A stretch of DNA of 13,618 nt from Actinomycetes bacterium (GCA_023425615.1 JAFACJ010000595.1:1-13618); one strand, 5' to 3'. Numbered from the stretch's first letter, positions 1 through 7,288 are shown. Numbers and translations: made by a program. The notes: a model not told the origin generated them from the sequence alone.

Positions 1-18
1 CGTCTGTTCGTCACCTGA
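1..18 (+). CDS. ureF: Probable 3' end of ureF (urease accessory protein UreF), partial
   Basis: Frame 1 of the window reads five codons, RLFVT, and then a TGA stop at 16-18. Actinobacterial UreF proteins commonly end in a short tail of the type xRLFxS/T, and ureF normally lies directly before ureG, so this is probably the last few residues of UreF. UreF is the GTPase-regulating partner of UreG in the UreDFG complex that loads nickel into apo-urease. The gap to ureG is 28 bp and contains the ureG ribosome-binding site. The evidence is only six codons plus gene order, so this is an inference. Confidence 0.5.
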   Translation, partial: RLFVT

Positions 19-46
19 CACGTTCGACGTTCGCATAAGGAGAGAC

Positions 47-682
47 ATGGAACTGGAGAAGGTCTTCAAGGTGGGGATCGGGGGTCCGGTCGGATCCGGC
101 AAGACGGCTCTGATCGAGGCGCTGGTCCCCCGGTTGCAGACGCGGGGACACCGCGTCGGGGTGATCACCAACGACATCTACACCCAGGAGGACGCCGAAC
201 ACGTCCGCCGCACGCTGGCGGGGACGCTCGACCCGGAGCGGATCGTTGGCGTCGAGACGGGCGCCTGCCCGCACACCGCGGTCAGGGACGACCCGACCAT
301 GAACCTGGCGGCGGCGGCCGACCTGCTGGAGCGGTTCCCCGACCTCGACCTGCTGCTGTTCGAGAGCGGCGGCGACAATCTGACGCTCACCTTCAGCCCG
401 GCGCTGGCCGACGTGTACATCTTCGTCCTGGACACCGCCGAGGGCGAGAAGATGCCGCGCAAACGCGGTCCGGGCACCACGGACTCCGACCTGCTCGTCA
501 TCAACAAGATCGACATCGCCCCGTACGTGCGGACCGACCTGGAGGTCATGGAACGCGACGCGCGGATGGTGCGCGGCGACGGGCCGGTCGTGCTGACCGA
601 CTGCCTCGCCGGCACCGGGATCGCCGAGGTCGCCGAGTTCATCGAGGCGAGGGCGGGGGCGGTGTGTACCGCGCCGATGTAG
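47..682 (+). CDS. ureG: Urease accessory GTPase UreG
   Basis: UreG is the SIMIBI-class GTPase that hydrolyses GTP to drive nickel transfer into apo-urease, acting in the cytoplasm with UreD, UreF and UreE. The 211-residue product has the expected length and all family signatures: the P-loop GPVGSGKT at residues 13-20, the [10 protein letters not shown] stretch at 41-50, the metal-binding Cys-Pro-His at 74-76 ([11 protein letters not shown]), ESGGDNL at 106-112, and the guanine-specificity motif NKID at 153-156. The ATG start is well placed behind a strong AAGGAGAG ribosome-binding site at 37-44. The 3' end overlaps the next gene, ureD, by 19 bp, which suggests translational coupling. The urease structural genes ureABC are presumably upstream, outside the window. 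Confidence 0.97.
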   Translation: MELEKVFKVGIGGPVGSGKTALIEALVPRLQTRGHRVGVITNDIYTQEDAEHVRRTLAGTLDPERIVGVETGACPHTAVRDDPTMNLAAAADLLERFPDLDLLLFESGGDNLTLTFSPALADVYIFVLDTAEGEKMPRKRGPGTTDSDLLVINKIDIAPYVRTDLEVMERDARMVRGDGPVVLTDCLAGTGIAEVAEFIEARAGAVCTAPM

Positions 683-1632
683 GGGCGGGGAGCGGCTCGC
701 CGGGGAGCGGGCGCCTGGCACCCGAGCGCTACCTTCCCTCCTGGGTGCCCGAGCCGGTGCGGCGGCACGCCGCCGTACCGGCCACGCTGCCGGTCGGCAG
801 CCCCGGCAAGGTCGGGATCCTGGACCTGGCCTTCGAGCGGATCGGCGACCGCACGGAGCTGACCGGCCACTACCAGAAGGCACCGCTGCACATCACCCGT
901 CCGCTCTACCTCGATCCCGAGGCGCCGGACCTGCCGTACGTCATGCTGATGTCGTCGGGGGGCGGCGTCCTCCAGGGCGACCGCTACCGCGTCGATGTCT
1001 CCTGCGGCGAGGGCGCGTCCGTGCACCTGACCACCCAGGGCGCCAACCGGCTCTACCGGATGGAGCAGGACTACGCCACGCAGCTCGTCGACATCACCGT
1101 GGGGCCCGGCGGCTATGTGGAGTACCTGCCGGACAAGACGATCCCGTTCGGCGGCACCCGCTACTACCAGCGGATCGGTGTCACCGCCGCCCCGGACGCC
1201 ACCGTCGTGCTGGGTGAGACGCTGATGGCGGGCCGGCTCGCCCGGGGGGAGCGGCACGCCTACACGGCGTACTGCAGCGATGTCGAGGTGCACGACGACG
1301 AGGGGCGGCTGCTGTTCGCCGACCCGCTCCACCTGGTTCCGGAGGAAGGGGAGGCGACAGGCCCCGCGGTGATGGCGGGGTTCGGAGTCCTGTCCTCCCT
1401 GTACGTCATCACCGCCGCGAAGCCCGCGCAGGTCGTCGCCGACACGATGCACGAGGCGCTGGCCGGTACCGGGCTGCGGGCCGGGGCCAGCGTCCTGCCG
1501 GACGAGCGCGGCGCCTGGGCACGCTTCCTCGGGGCGGAGTCACCCGAGGTCGAGGCGGCTTTCATCCGGGTATGGGACGCCGTCCGCAGGCTGCTGCTGG
1601 GGGTGCCCGCGCCCGACCGCCGCAAGCAGTGA
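664..1632 (+). CDS. ureD: Urease accessory protein UreD (UreH)
   Basis: UreD is the scaffold that binds apo-urease and recruits UreF and UreG during nickel-centre assembly. The 322-residue product contains the conserved blocks [10 protein letters not shown] (about 75-84), [12 protein letters not shown] (about 97-108) and [12 protein letters not shown] (about 122-133), followed by [21 protein letters not shown]. It is somewhat longer than typical UreD (about 270-290 aa); the extra length is a Gly/Pro/Ser-rich N-terminus before residue 25. The chosen GTG start overlaps ureG by 19 bp and follows a purine-rich GGGCGGGGGCG stretch. No better in-frame start is visible until well into the conserved region, but a later GTG near WVPEPV (about residue 28) cannot be excluded. 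It ends 40 bp before the first crcB gene with no obvious terminator. Confidence 0.93.
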   Translation: MYRADVGAGSGSPGSGRLAPERYLPSWVPEPVRRHAAVPATLPVGSPGKVGILDLAFERIGDRTELTGHYQKAPLHITRPLYLDPEAPDLPYVMLMSSGGGVLQGDRYRVDVSCGEGASVHLTTQGANRLYRMEQDYATQLVDITVGPGGYVEYLPDKTIPFGGTRYYQRIGVTAAPDATVVLGETLMAGRLARGERHAYTAYCSDVEVHDDEGRLLFADPLHLVPEEGEATGPAVMAGFGVLSSLYVITAAKPAQVVADTMHEALAGTGLRAGASVLPDERGAWARFLGAESPEVEAAFIRVWDAVRRLLLGVPAPDRRKQ

Positions 1633-1672
1633 CATCCGCCGTCGGAGGCATCGAGGGATCGGGGGCAAGGCA

Positions 1673-2185
1673 GTGGAGAACTCGGGAAGGGCGAAGGAGT
1701 ACCCGTTCCATCGCGAGCGGGCCGAAGCCTCCGTCCTGGACCGGCACAAGGAGGGACCGCCCCGCCATCCGGGGATGCAGTCGCGCGCGTTCCTGGACAT
1801 CGCCATCGGCGGCGCGATCGGCGCCCTGCTGCGTTACCTGATCACCGAGGCGATGCCCGGGGCGCAGGGCGGCTTCCCCTGGGGCACCCTCCTGGTGAAC
1901 GTCCTCGGCTGCCTGTTCATGGGCACGCTGACGACATACCTGCTGAAGGGGCGGCCGCATCCCGTCGCACGTCCGCTGCTGGTCACCGGCTACCTGGGCG
2001 GCTTCACCACCTTCTCCCACCTCATCGACGGGATAGAGGCACTGGCCCGTGCCGGGAGCTGGGGTCTGAGCGTCACCTACGCGGTGGTCAGCGTGGTGGC
2101 CGGCCTGATCGCCGTCGTGGTGGGGCTGTGGCTGGGAGGGCTGATCCCGCGCCCCGCCGACCGGGCGGAGGGGGCGACGTCATGA
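1673..2185 (+). CDS. crcB: Fluoride channel CrcB/FluC, copy 1
   Basis: This is a small membrane protein of the FluC family, which forms dual-topology dimeric channels that let fluoride leave the cell. About four hydrophobic segments follow a hydrophilic N-terminus. Family hallmarks are GGAIGALLRYL (46-56, with Arg54), FPWGTLLVNVLG (68-79, with Asn76) and GYLGGFTTFSHL (106-117). The usual signature is GGxTTFSTF; here the second phenylalanine of the pore Phe box is replaced by Leu117, while the first (Phe114) is kept. The GTG start at 1673 gives a charged 34-residue extension like those seen in other actinomycete CrcB proteins. An ATG at 1775 (MQSRAF...) preceded at 1747-1755 by AAGGAGGGA, though 19 bp away, is the alternative. 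The stop overlaps the start of the second copy (ATGA at 2182-2185), implying coupled translation and probably a heterodimer. Confidence 0.9.
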   Translation: MENSGRAKEYPFHRERAEASVLDRHKEGPPRHPGMQSRAFLDIAIGGAIGALLRYLITEAMPGAQGGFPWGTLLVNVLGCLFMGTLTTYLLKGRPHPVARPLLVTGYLGGFTTFSHLIDGIEALARAGSWGLSVTYAVVSVVAGLIAVVVGLWLGGLIPRPADRAEGATS

Positions 2186-2538
2186 CCTTCCTGCTGGTGC
2201 TCATCGGAGGCGCGTTCGGCGCGATGCTGCGCTACCTCCTGGACGCGAAGGTGAAGAAGCGGTTCGGCAAGGCGTTCCCCTGGGGGACGCTGACGGTCAA
2301 CGTCCTGGGCGCGGGCCTGCTGGGGGCGCTGCACGGCGCGGGCACGGACACCGCGGTGGAGGCACTGCTCGGCACGGGTTTCTGCGGCGCGCTGACGACG
2401 TTCAGCACCTTCGAGCTGGACACCGTCCACCTCGCCCAGAGCGGGGAGCACACCAAGGCCGTCACGAACGTGCTCGTCTCCCTGCTGCTCGGCATCGTCG
2501 TCTTCGCGCTCCTGTACGCCCTGTTCCACGCGATGTGA
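2182..2538 (+). CDS. crcB: Fluoride channel CrcB/FluC, copy 2
   Basis: This is the second FluC-type fluoride channel subunit, 118 residues, the usual family length. It has the full signature set: GGAFGAMLRYLL (9-20, Arg17), FPWGTLTVNVLG (32-43, Asn40) and GFCGALTTFSTFELD (66-80) with both Phe-box phenylalanines, Phe74 and Phe77. The start is the ATG at 2182, inside the stop of copy 1 (ATGA overlap) and preceded by GGCGGAGGGGG at 2164-2174. An earlier GTG at 2128 is open but would overlap copy 1 extensively and lacks family similarity. Paired, overlapping fluC genes are typical of Gram-positive bacteria and generally encode heterodimers, in contrast to the single homodimeric gene of many proteobacteria. 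Confidence 0.94.
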   Translation: MTFLLVLIGGAFGAMLRYLLDAKVKKRFGKAFPWGTLTVNVLGAGLLGALHGAGTDTAVEALLGTGFCGALTTFSTFELDTVHLAQSGEHTKAVTNVLVSLLLGIVVFALLYALFHAM

Positions 2539-2550
2539 CGTACCCGGGCC

Positions 2551-4476
2551 ATGGCGACGGGAGGCATACGGGCCGACACGAGAGGCTGGCTGAGCCGGGC
2601 GCTCTCGCTGTCCCGCGACCCCCTGCCCTGGCCGGAGACCATACGCGCGGCGATCGGGTTCGGCACGGTGGTCGCGGTGGCGCTGGCCCTGGGCGAGCCG
2701 CAGGCCGGACTGCTCGCGGCGGCGGGCATGGCGCAGGGGGTGATGCAGCCGGACGTCGGCCCGTACCGGTCGAGGGTGCTCGGCCTCCTCGTCCCGCAGC
2801 TGGCCGGCGCGGTGGGGCTGGTCATCGGCCAGCTCAGCCACGGGCACGGCTGGTGGACGGTGGCGGCGACCACGCTCGTCGCGTTGGTCTCCGGGCTGAT
2901 CAGCTCGATCGGGAGGGTCCTGTCGAGCGCCGCGCTGAGCCTGCTGTTCATGAACGTGCTCGGCACCGGTCTCGCCTCGGTCGGGAAGCTGTGGCTGCCT
3001 CCGCTGCTGCAGCTGGCGGGCGGGCTCTTCTACCTCCTGCTGGCGCTGCTGAGCTGGCGTGTCTGGGACACCGGCGCCGACCCCCAGCGCAGGGCCGTCG
3101 CCGCCGTGTACGACAGGGCCGCCGACCTCCTGGACGCCTCTCCCCATCCGGGCGACACCCGGTTCGCGCTCAGCACCGCCATGGACGCCGCCCAGGACGC
3201 GCTGCTGCGCCACCAGATCCGCGGGGAGGGGAGCTGGGACCCCGAGACGCGGTGGCTGGTCGGCATGCTCAACGCGGTAGCGCCGCTGGCGGAGGAGATC
3301 GTCGTGCTCATCCGGTCCGGACGGCCGGCGCCGCCGGGGTCCGCCGAGACGGTGCGGCGGGTGGCGGAGGCCATCAGGACCGGACGCCGGGACGCCGGCA
3401 TCACCCCGTCCGGTGCCGATCCGGCTCTCGCCCGGAGCATCGGCTACATCCTGCGGCGGCTGCCGAGCACGGATCTGGAGGGGTCGGACTGGCTCGGCCT
3501 GCCCGCGCCCCTGCCGACCCGGGCGCTGGAGGCCGCCCGGCTGGCCCTCACCTCCGGGGCGGCCTGGCGGTACGGGCTCCGGCTCGCGCTGTGCATGGCG
3601 ATCGCCTCGGCGGTCACCGAGGTGGAAGGGGTGCCGCATCTCTTCGGGATTCCCGAGACGCACTCCTTCTGGGTGTCGCTGACGGTGGTCGTCGTACTGA
3701 AACCCGACTTCGGCTCGGTGTTCGTCCGCGCCCTGCTGCGCGCTCTCGGCACGATCGTCGCGGCCGTCCCCACCCTGCTGGTGCTGGCCATCGTCCCGCG
3801 CGGCTGGGCCGCGGTCCCGCTCGCGGCGTTCTTCGGCGGCCTGATCCCGCCGCTGAAGGCCAAGTCCTATGCGATGCGCACGGCGGCGATCACGCCGCTG
3901 ATGCTCTTCCTGCTCGACATGGTCTCCTCGGCGCCCTCCACGGAACTGGTGGCGGCCCGGCTGATCGACACCGTGCTCGGCTGTCTGATCGTGCTGGTCT
4001 TCGGCTACGGCCTCTGGCCGGAGAGCTGGCGGGTCAGGCTCGGCGACCGCATCATCGCCGGATTCGAGGCGGCAGCCGACTACCTGGACGAGGCGTTCAC
4101 CGGTTCCTGGAACGCCAGGGTCCGTGACAGGCGGGCGCTGCACCGCAGTCTGAACTCCATCCAGAACGGCCTGCGGCAGATGCTGTCCGAGCCCCCGCCG
4201 GCCAGCCGCCAGGGCACCGCCTGGTGGCCGGTCCTGATCGAACTCGACCGCCTGGTGGACGCCATCACCGCCGCCTCCGTCCGGGCCGAGAGGGGAGCCG
4301 GGCCGCCGCCGGAGCGGGAGGTACGGAGGGTCTCGGCGGAGCTGAGGGGGACGGCGATGGCGATCCGCGAGGGGAGGAGGCCGCTGCCGGGAGACCTGCC
4401 GGTCCGCTCCGGCGAGGACCCCCTCGGCGACGTCGCCACCCAGGTCCGCTCGCTGCGCGGCAGCCTTCCGAGGTGA
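2551..4476 (+). CDS. FUSC-family membrane protein (aromatic acid exporter-like)
   Basis: This 641-residue protein has the two-bundle architecture of the FUSC/ArAE superfamily. A first hydrophobic half (about residues 30-165) is followed by a soluble linker (about 170-335), a second membrane block (about 340-490) and a cytoplasmic tail with a helical, Arg/Glu-rich C-terminus. The clearest family signature is at about 371-404, HSFWVSLTVVVVLKPDF then RALLRALGT, matching the FUSC_2-type motif (W-x-x-LT-(8)-P-(n)-R-x-x-GT). Relatives include E. coli YccS/YhfK and AaeB, proposed efflux proteins for aromatic carboxylic acids; the substrate here is unknown. The ATG is 12 bp after crcB copy 2, so it probably belongs to the same transcript, although no clear Shine-Dalgarno is seen. 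It ends 21 bp from the convergent DUF1275 gene. Confidence 0.85.
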   Translation: MATGGIRADTRGWLSRALSLSRDPLPWPETIRAAIGFGTVVAVALALGEPQAGLLAAAGMAQGVMQPDVGPYRSRVLGLLVPQLAGAVGLVIGQLSHGHGWWTVAATTLVALVSGLISSIGRVLSSAALSLLFMNVLGTGLASVGKLWLPPLLQLAGGLFYLLLALLSWRVWDTGADPQRRAVAAVYDRAADLLDASPHPGDTRFALSTAMDAAQDALLRHQIRGEGSWDPETRWLVGMLNAVAPLAEEIVVLIRSGRPAPPGSAETVRRVAEAIRTGRRDAGITPSGADPALARSIGYILRRLPSTDLEGSDWLGLPAPLPTRALEAARLALTSGAAWRYGLRLALCMAIASAVTEVEGVPHLFGIPETHSFWVSLTVVVVLKPDFGSVFVRALLRALGTIVAAVPTLLVLAIVPRGWAAVPLAAFFGGLIPPLKAKSYAMRTAAITPLMLFLLDMVSSAPSTELVAARLIDTVLGCLIVLVFGYGLWPESWRVRLGDRIIAGFEAAADYLDEAFTGSWNARVRDRRALHRSLNSIQNGLRQMLSEPPPASRQGTAWWPVLIELDRLVDAITAASVRAERGAGPPPEREVRRVSAELRGTAMAIREGRRPLPGDLPVRSGEDPLGDVATQVRSLRGSLPR

Positions 4477-4481
4477 CGTAC

Positions 4482-4497
4482 CGCCTTCGGGGAGGCG
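4482..4497. terminator. Short candidate hairpin between convergent genes
   Basis: CGCCT at 4482-4486 is complementary to AGGCG at 4493-4497, with an extra T-G wobble pair and a CGGG loop, in the 21-bp gap between the FUSC gene and the convergent DUF1275 gene. A small GC hairpin here could stop transcription from either side. The stem is short and no T-run follows, as is common in actinomycetes, so the call is weak. Confidence 0.3.
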
Positions 4498-5190
4498 TCA
4501 GCGCCAGCGTTCGGCACCGGGGCGCCTGGTCGCGGCGTACGCGGTCACGGTGCACCCGGTGAGGACGAGGACGGCGGTCCACAGCGGCGCCGGCGGGCCG
4601 AGCGCCCGGTGCAGCAGGCCCGAGGACAGGGCGCCGGCCAGCAGCGCGCAGATCGAGATGAGCCGCCGGTCCAGGCCGCCGGGCACGACGGACTCGGCGA
4701 ACAGCGAGGTGAGCGTGGTCGTGACGACCGTCGTGTTCAGGCCGGGCACGTTCAGGCGGCGCACGATCGCATACCCCCAGCCCAGGGAGAAGGCGAGGAT
4801 CGCGATGACCGGCCGCCGCACTCCGGGCCCGGCGAGACCGTAGCGGGAGGCCAGCACGGCCGCCCCGCAGACCAGGACCGCCTGGACCGCGGTGCCGGCC
4901 GCCAGCAGCAGGCCGCGGTGCCGGTGCGCGAGCCGCGGCAGGACGACATGGCCGCCGCAGCCCGCCCCCGCCGCGAAGGACAGGAGCGACAGCGCCGAGG
5001 ACAGCGCCGTGCCGAGACCGGCCAGGCCGAGGCCGAGGATGATGATGTTCCCGGTCATGGCCGCGACGAAGACATGGCCGAGGGTCAGGAAGCTCGTCGC
5101 GTCGATCATCCCGGTCGTGAAGGCGAGCGCGGTGAACAGGTACGGCAGCGGCCCGTCGCCGCGGACGCCGTCCCGTGCGCCGCCGGTCAC
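4498..5190 (-). CDS. DUF1275 (YoaK-type) membrane protein
   Basis: A 230-residue integral membrane protein with about six hydrophobic segments. The N-terminal signature GMIDATSFLTLG (about residues 27-38) followed by VAAMTGNIIILG (about 42-53) is diagnostic of the DUF1275/YoaK family. The family's biochemical role is not established, and nothing in the sequence reveals a substrate. The start is a GTG (5188-5190) with only a modest purine-rich stretch (CACGGGG) upstream. It lies 19 bp downstream of amt on the same strand and so is very probably its operon partner, in the position where actinomycetes usually have glnK/glnB. It converges with the FUSC gene. Confidence 0.87.
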   Translation of the reverse strand: MTGGARDGVRGDGPLPYLFTALAFTTGMIDATSFLTLGHVFVAAMTGNIIILGLGLAGLGTALSSALSLLSFAAGAGCGGHVVLPRLAHRHRGLLLAAGTAVQAVLVCGAAVLASRYGLAGPGVRRPVIAILAFSLGWGYAIVRRLNVPGLNTTVVTTTLTSLFAESVVPGGLDRRLISICALLAGALSSGLLHRALGPPAPLWTAVLVLTGCTVTAYAATRRPGAERWR

Positions 5191-5209
5191 CGCCCCGTGC
5201 CGGCGTGGC

Positions 5210-6424
5210 TCATCCGATGCGCAGTTCGGTGTCGAGTCCCGCGGTCTCCTCCCGGGCGGGGGGACGGAAGCCCATCAGGACGTCCACGACCTTGCCGATG
5301 ATCCAGGTGAGGATGAAGGTGTAGCAGGCGACGACGATGACGGCGACGATCTGCTTGCCCAGCAGGGCGATCGAGCCGCCGTAGAAGAGGCCGGCGATGG
5401 GTTTGCCGTACTGGCCGGTCGCGAAGAGCCCGAGCAGCACCACGCCGACGATGCCGCCCGCCCCGTGGATGCCCACCACGTCCAGGGTGTCGTCGTAGCC
5501 GACCGTCGTCTTGACCTCCACGGCGTAGGTGCAGACGATGGCGACGACGATGCCGATGATGGTCGCGCCGAACAGGTTGACGTAACCGCAGGCAGGGGTG
5601 ATCGCGACGAGTCCGGCGAGCGCGCCGGTCGTACCGCCCAGCCGGGAGAACCGCCCGAAGCGCACGCGTTCGAGCGTCATCCACACCAGCATCGCGACAC
5701 AGCCGCACATCATGGTGTTGACCACCGCGTTCGCCGCCAGGGCGCCGTCCGTGAGCGCCGAGCCGCCGTTGAACCCGAACCATCCGAACCACAGCAGGCC
5801 CATGCCCGTCATGACCAGCGGGACGTTCTTGGGCTGCGGCGGCCCCTCCCGGCGGAAGCGCAGGGAGGGACCGAGCGCCAGGGCCAGCGCCAGGCCCGCG
5901 ATCCCGGAGTTGAGCTCGACGACCAGCCCGCCGGCGAAGTCCAGCACCCCCCAGCGGTTGATCCAGCCGCCCTGGGAGAACACCCAGTGGGCGATCGGCA
6001 GATAGACCAGCGTCACCCAGACCACCCCGAAGGCCATCCAGGGGCCGAGCCTGACGCGGTTGGCGACCGAGCCGCTGATCAGCGCGACCGTGATGATCGC
6101 GAAGACGAGCTGGAAGAGCGAGTAGACGTACAGCGGGATGACGCCCCGCAGGACCTTCGGCGTGGTCCTGAAGAACTGCCAGTCGCCCCAGCCGATCAGG
6201 CCGGCCCCTCCCACGTCCTTGCCGAAGGCGAGCCCGTACCCGTAGAGGAACCAGACGACGGTCACCACGGCTATGGAGACGAAGCTCATGTACAGGACGC
6301 TGACGAGGTTCTGCGCCCTGACCATGCCGCCGTAGAAGAGGGCGAGACCCGGGGTCATGAGCAGCACCATCGCGAAGCTGACGAGCACCCAAGCCGAATC
6401 GCCGGTGTTCAGTCCGTGTGACAT
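5210..6424 (-). CDS. amt: Ammonium transporter Amt with Glu at the first twin-His position
   Basis: An Amt/Mep/Rh-family ammonium transporter in the cytoplasmic membrane, 404 residues, about 11 membrane helices. Family motifs are ALFYGGMVRAQN (28-39), FQLVFAIITVAL (104-115), the S1-site region AHWVFSQGGW (145-154), DFAGGLVVELNSG (162-174), WFGWFGFNGGSAL (212-224) and GIHGAGGIVG (318-327). The second pore histidine is present (His320), but the first is replaced by Glu170 (GAG codon, complement of 5915-5917). The C-terminal tail is short (EETAGLDTELRIG). The ATG at 6424 is preferred because a strong CAGGAG lies 7-8 bases upstream; an in-frame ATG at 6460 has no ribosome-binding site. DUF1275 follows 19 bp downstream; no PII gene is adjacent. 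Confidence 0.95.
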   Translation of the reverse strand: MSHGLNTGDSAWVLVSFAMVLLMTPGLALFYGGMVRAQNLVSVLYMSFVSIAVVTVVWFLYGYGLAFGKDVGGAGLIGWGDWQFFRTTPKVLRGVIPLYVYSLFQLVFAIITVALISGSVANRVRLGPWMAFGVVWVTLVYLPIAHWVFSQGGWINRWGVLDFAGGLVVELNSGIAGLALALALGPSLRFRREGPPQPKNVPLVMTGMGLLWFGWFGFNGGSALTDGALAANAVVNTMMCGCVAMLVWMTLERVRFGRFSRLGGTTGALAGLVAITPACGYVNLFGATIIGIVVAIVCTYAVEVKTTVGYDDTLDVVGIHGAGGIVGVVLLGLFATGQYGKPIAGLFYGGSIALLGKQIVAVIVVACYTFILTWIIGKVVDVLMGFRPPAREETAGLDTELRIG

Positions 6425-6571
6425 GTCGGCGCTCCTGAAATCGATCAACAACACTGACATGGGCGATCATCGGCTCCGTGAAACCCGCAGACGGCCATAC
6501 GGGACAAAGCTTTAGCCGTATACCGACGATCCCGAAGATGCGGACGGCTTCCCCTGCCTCAGGCCCGCGGG
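6425..6571 (-). promoter_or_regulatory. amt upstream region with a nested dyad at 6497-6521
   Basis: This 147-bp gap must carry the amt promoter (minus strand) and the 3' end of the jelly-roll gene's transcript. At 6497-6521 the arms ATACGG and CCGTAT (13-bp spacer) enclose the palindrome AAAGCTTT (6506-6513), giving an almost concentric dyad 73-97 bp upstream of the amt ATG. That is a plausible operator or promoter-proximal site. I could not recognise a convincing -35/-10 pair or a good GlnR box. The regulatory role is inferred from position and symmetry only. Confidence 0.4.
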
Positions 6572-7261
6572 TCAGCCGGTGATCTCGATGTTCCGGAACT
6601 CCACGGCCGCGTCCTCGCTGTACATGCCGACCGCGCCGGAGAGGTAGGGCCGCTCCTGGTCGGTGAAGGTGGTCAGCTCCTCTCCTTCGGCGCCGACCTT
6701 CAGGGTGGCGCCACGCTGCTCGACGCTCACCGAGTACCAGCCGCCCAGCGGGAAGGCGCGGCGGCCGGTGGCCAGGAACCGCTGCCCTCCCTGGTAGGCG
6801 GGGTCGCGTTTGCCCAGTTCCCAGCCGTTCGGCTTCAGCGTCAGATAGTAGAAGTGCTCGGGGTCGGTGTAGGCCCACACGACCCAGGACACCTCCCACG
6901 GATTTCCCTGCGGTTCGCGCAGCGCCTCGATCGTCCGGGTCTCCAGCGTGAAGGAGAGGTCCGAGTAGTGCGCCACCGAGATGATGAGGCCGGCGTGGGT
7001 CTCGGCGGGCTGGGTCGGCGGCATCGGCCGCATGCCGATGACGCCGTCACGGATGCCGTTGCGCCCGTGGCCGTCGAAGACCGACAGCCACGGGCCGTGC
7101 ACGGTGCCGTCCTTCCAGCGCGCGAAGGCCTCCCGAGGGCCGTCGTCGCGGGTGAACGGCTGTAGCCACAGCACCACCGGGATCAGCAGCGCCGCCCCCA
7201 GGAGGAAAGGCCAGCGACGGCGTCTCACACGCCGGCGGTGGACGCCGCGGGGGGTTGTCAC
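6572..7261 (-). CDS. Membrane-anchored jelly-roll (laminin-G/DUF1080-like) protein
   Basis: A 229-residue protein with a very basic cytoplasmic N-terminus (RRRVRRRR, about residues 9-16), one hydrophobic segment (about 17-36) and an extracytoplasmic domain of about 190 residues. The domain is rich in beta-strand-like repeats with aromatic residues and ends in SGAVGMYSEDAAVEFRNIEI. That ending resembles the final strands of concanavalin-A-like/DUF1080 (3-keto-disaccharide hydrolase-like, LamG-like) jelly rolls, where a phrase like G-x-V-G-(L/M)-Y-(n)-F-(R/D)-N-(I/V) is typical. I see no obvious catalytic residues, so a carbohydrate-binding role is more likely than hydrolysis. The GTG start lies 27 bp after the epimerase gene and lacks a clear ribosome-binding site. 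It is the last gene of the polysaccharide run, so a surface or polymer-retention role is inferred. Confidence 0.6.
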   Translation of the reverse strand: MTTPRGVHRRRVRRRRWPFLLGAALLIPVVLWLQPFTRDDGPREAFARWKDGTVHGPWLSVFDGHGRNGIRDGVIGMRPMPPTQPAETHAGLIISVAHYSDLSFTLETRTIEALREPQGNPWEVSWVVWAYTDPEHFYYLTLKPNGWELGKRDPAYQGGQRFLATGRRAFPLGGWYSVSVEQRGATLKVGAEGEELTTFTDQERPYLSGAVGMYSEDAAVEFRNIEITG

Positions 7262-7288
7262 AGGGATGCCCGTCGGTCGGTGGTCGGT

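Noticed and set aside
1633..1774. Possible fluoride (crcB-motif) riboswitch ahead of the fluC genes
   Set aside because: I looked for the conserved pseudoknot core of the crcB motif and did not find it. The region may also be largely coding if the GTG start at 1673 is correct.
2077..4143. Long minus-strand open frame opposite the FUSC gene (688 codons)
   Set aside because: Its translation is Arg/Pro/Gly/Gln-rich with no domain signature, and it mirrors the coding frame of a clear membrane protein. Antisense open frames like this arise from GC-rich codon bias.
4892..6421. Long plus-strand open frame opposite amt
   Set aside because: It has Asp/His/Glu/Gln-rich composition typical of an antisense reading of membrane-protein codons. 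The minus-strand Amt is unambiguous.
6425..6460. Upstream amt start at 6460 adding MSVLLIDFRSAD
   Set aside because: It has no ribosome-binding site, whereas the ATG at 6424 has CAGGAG at ideal spacing and gives a normal Amt N-terminus.
6469..6495. GlnR-like box upstream of amt (GAAAC at 6480-6484)
   Set aside because: One GAAAC half is present, but the GTnAC partners at the proper 6-bp spacing do not match on either side.
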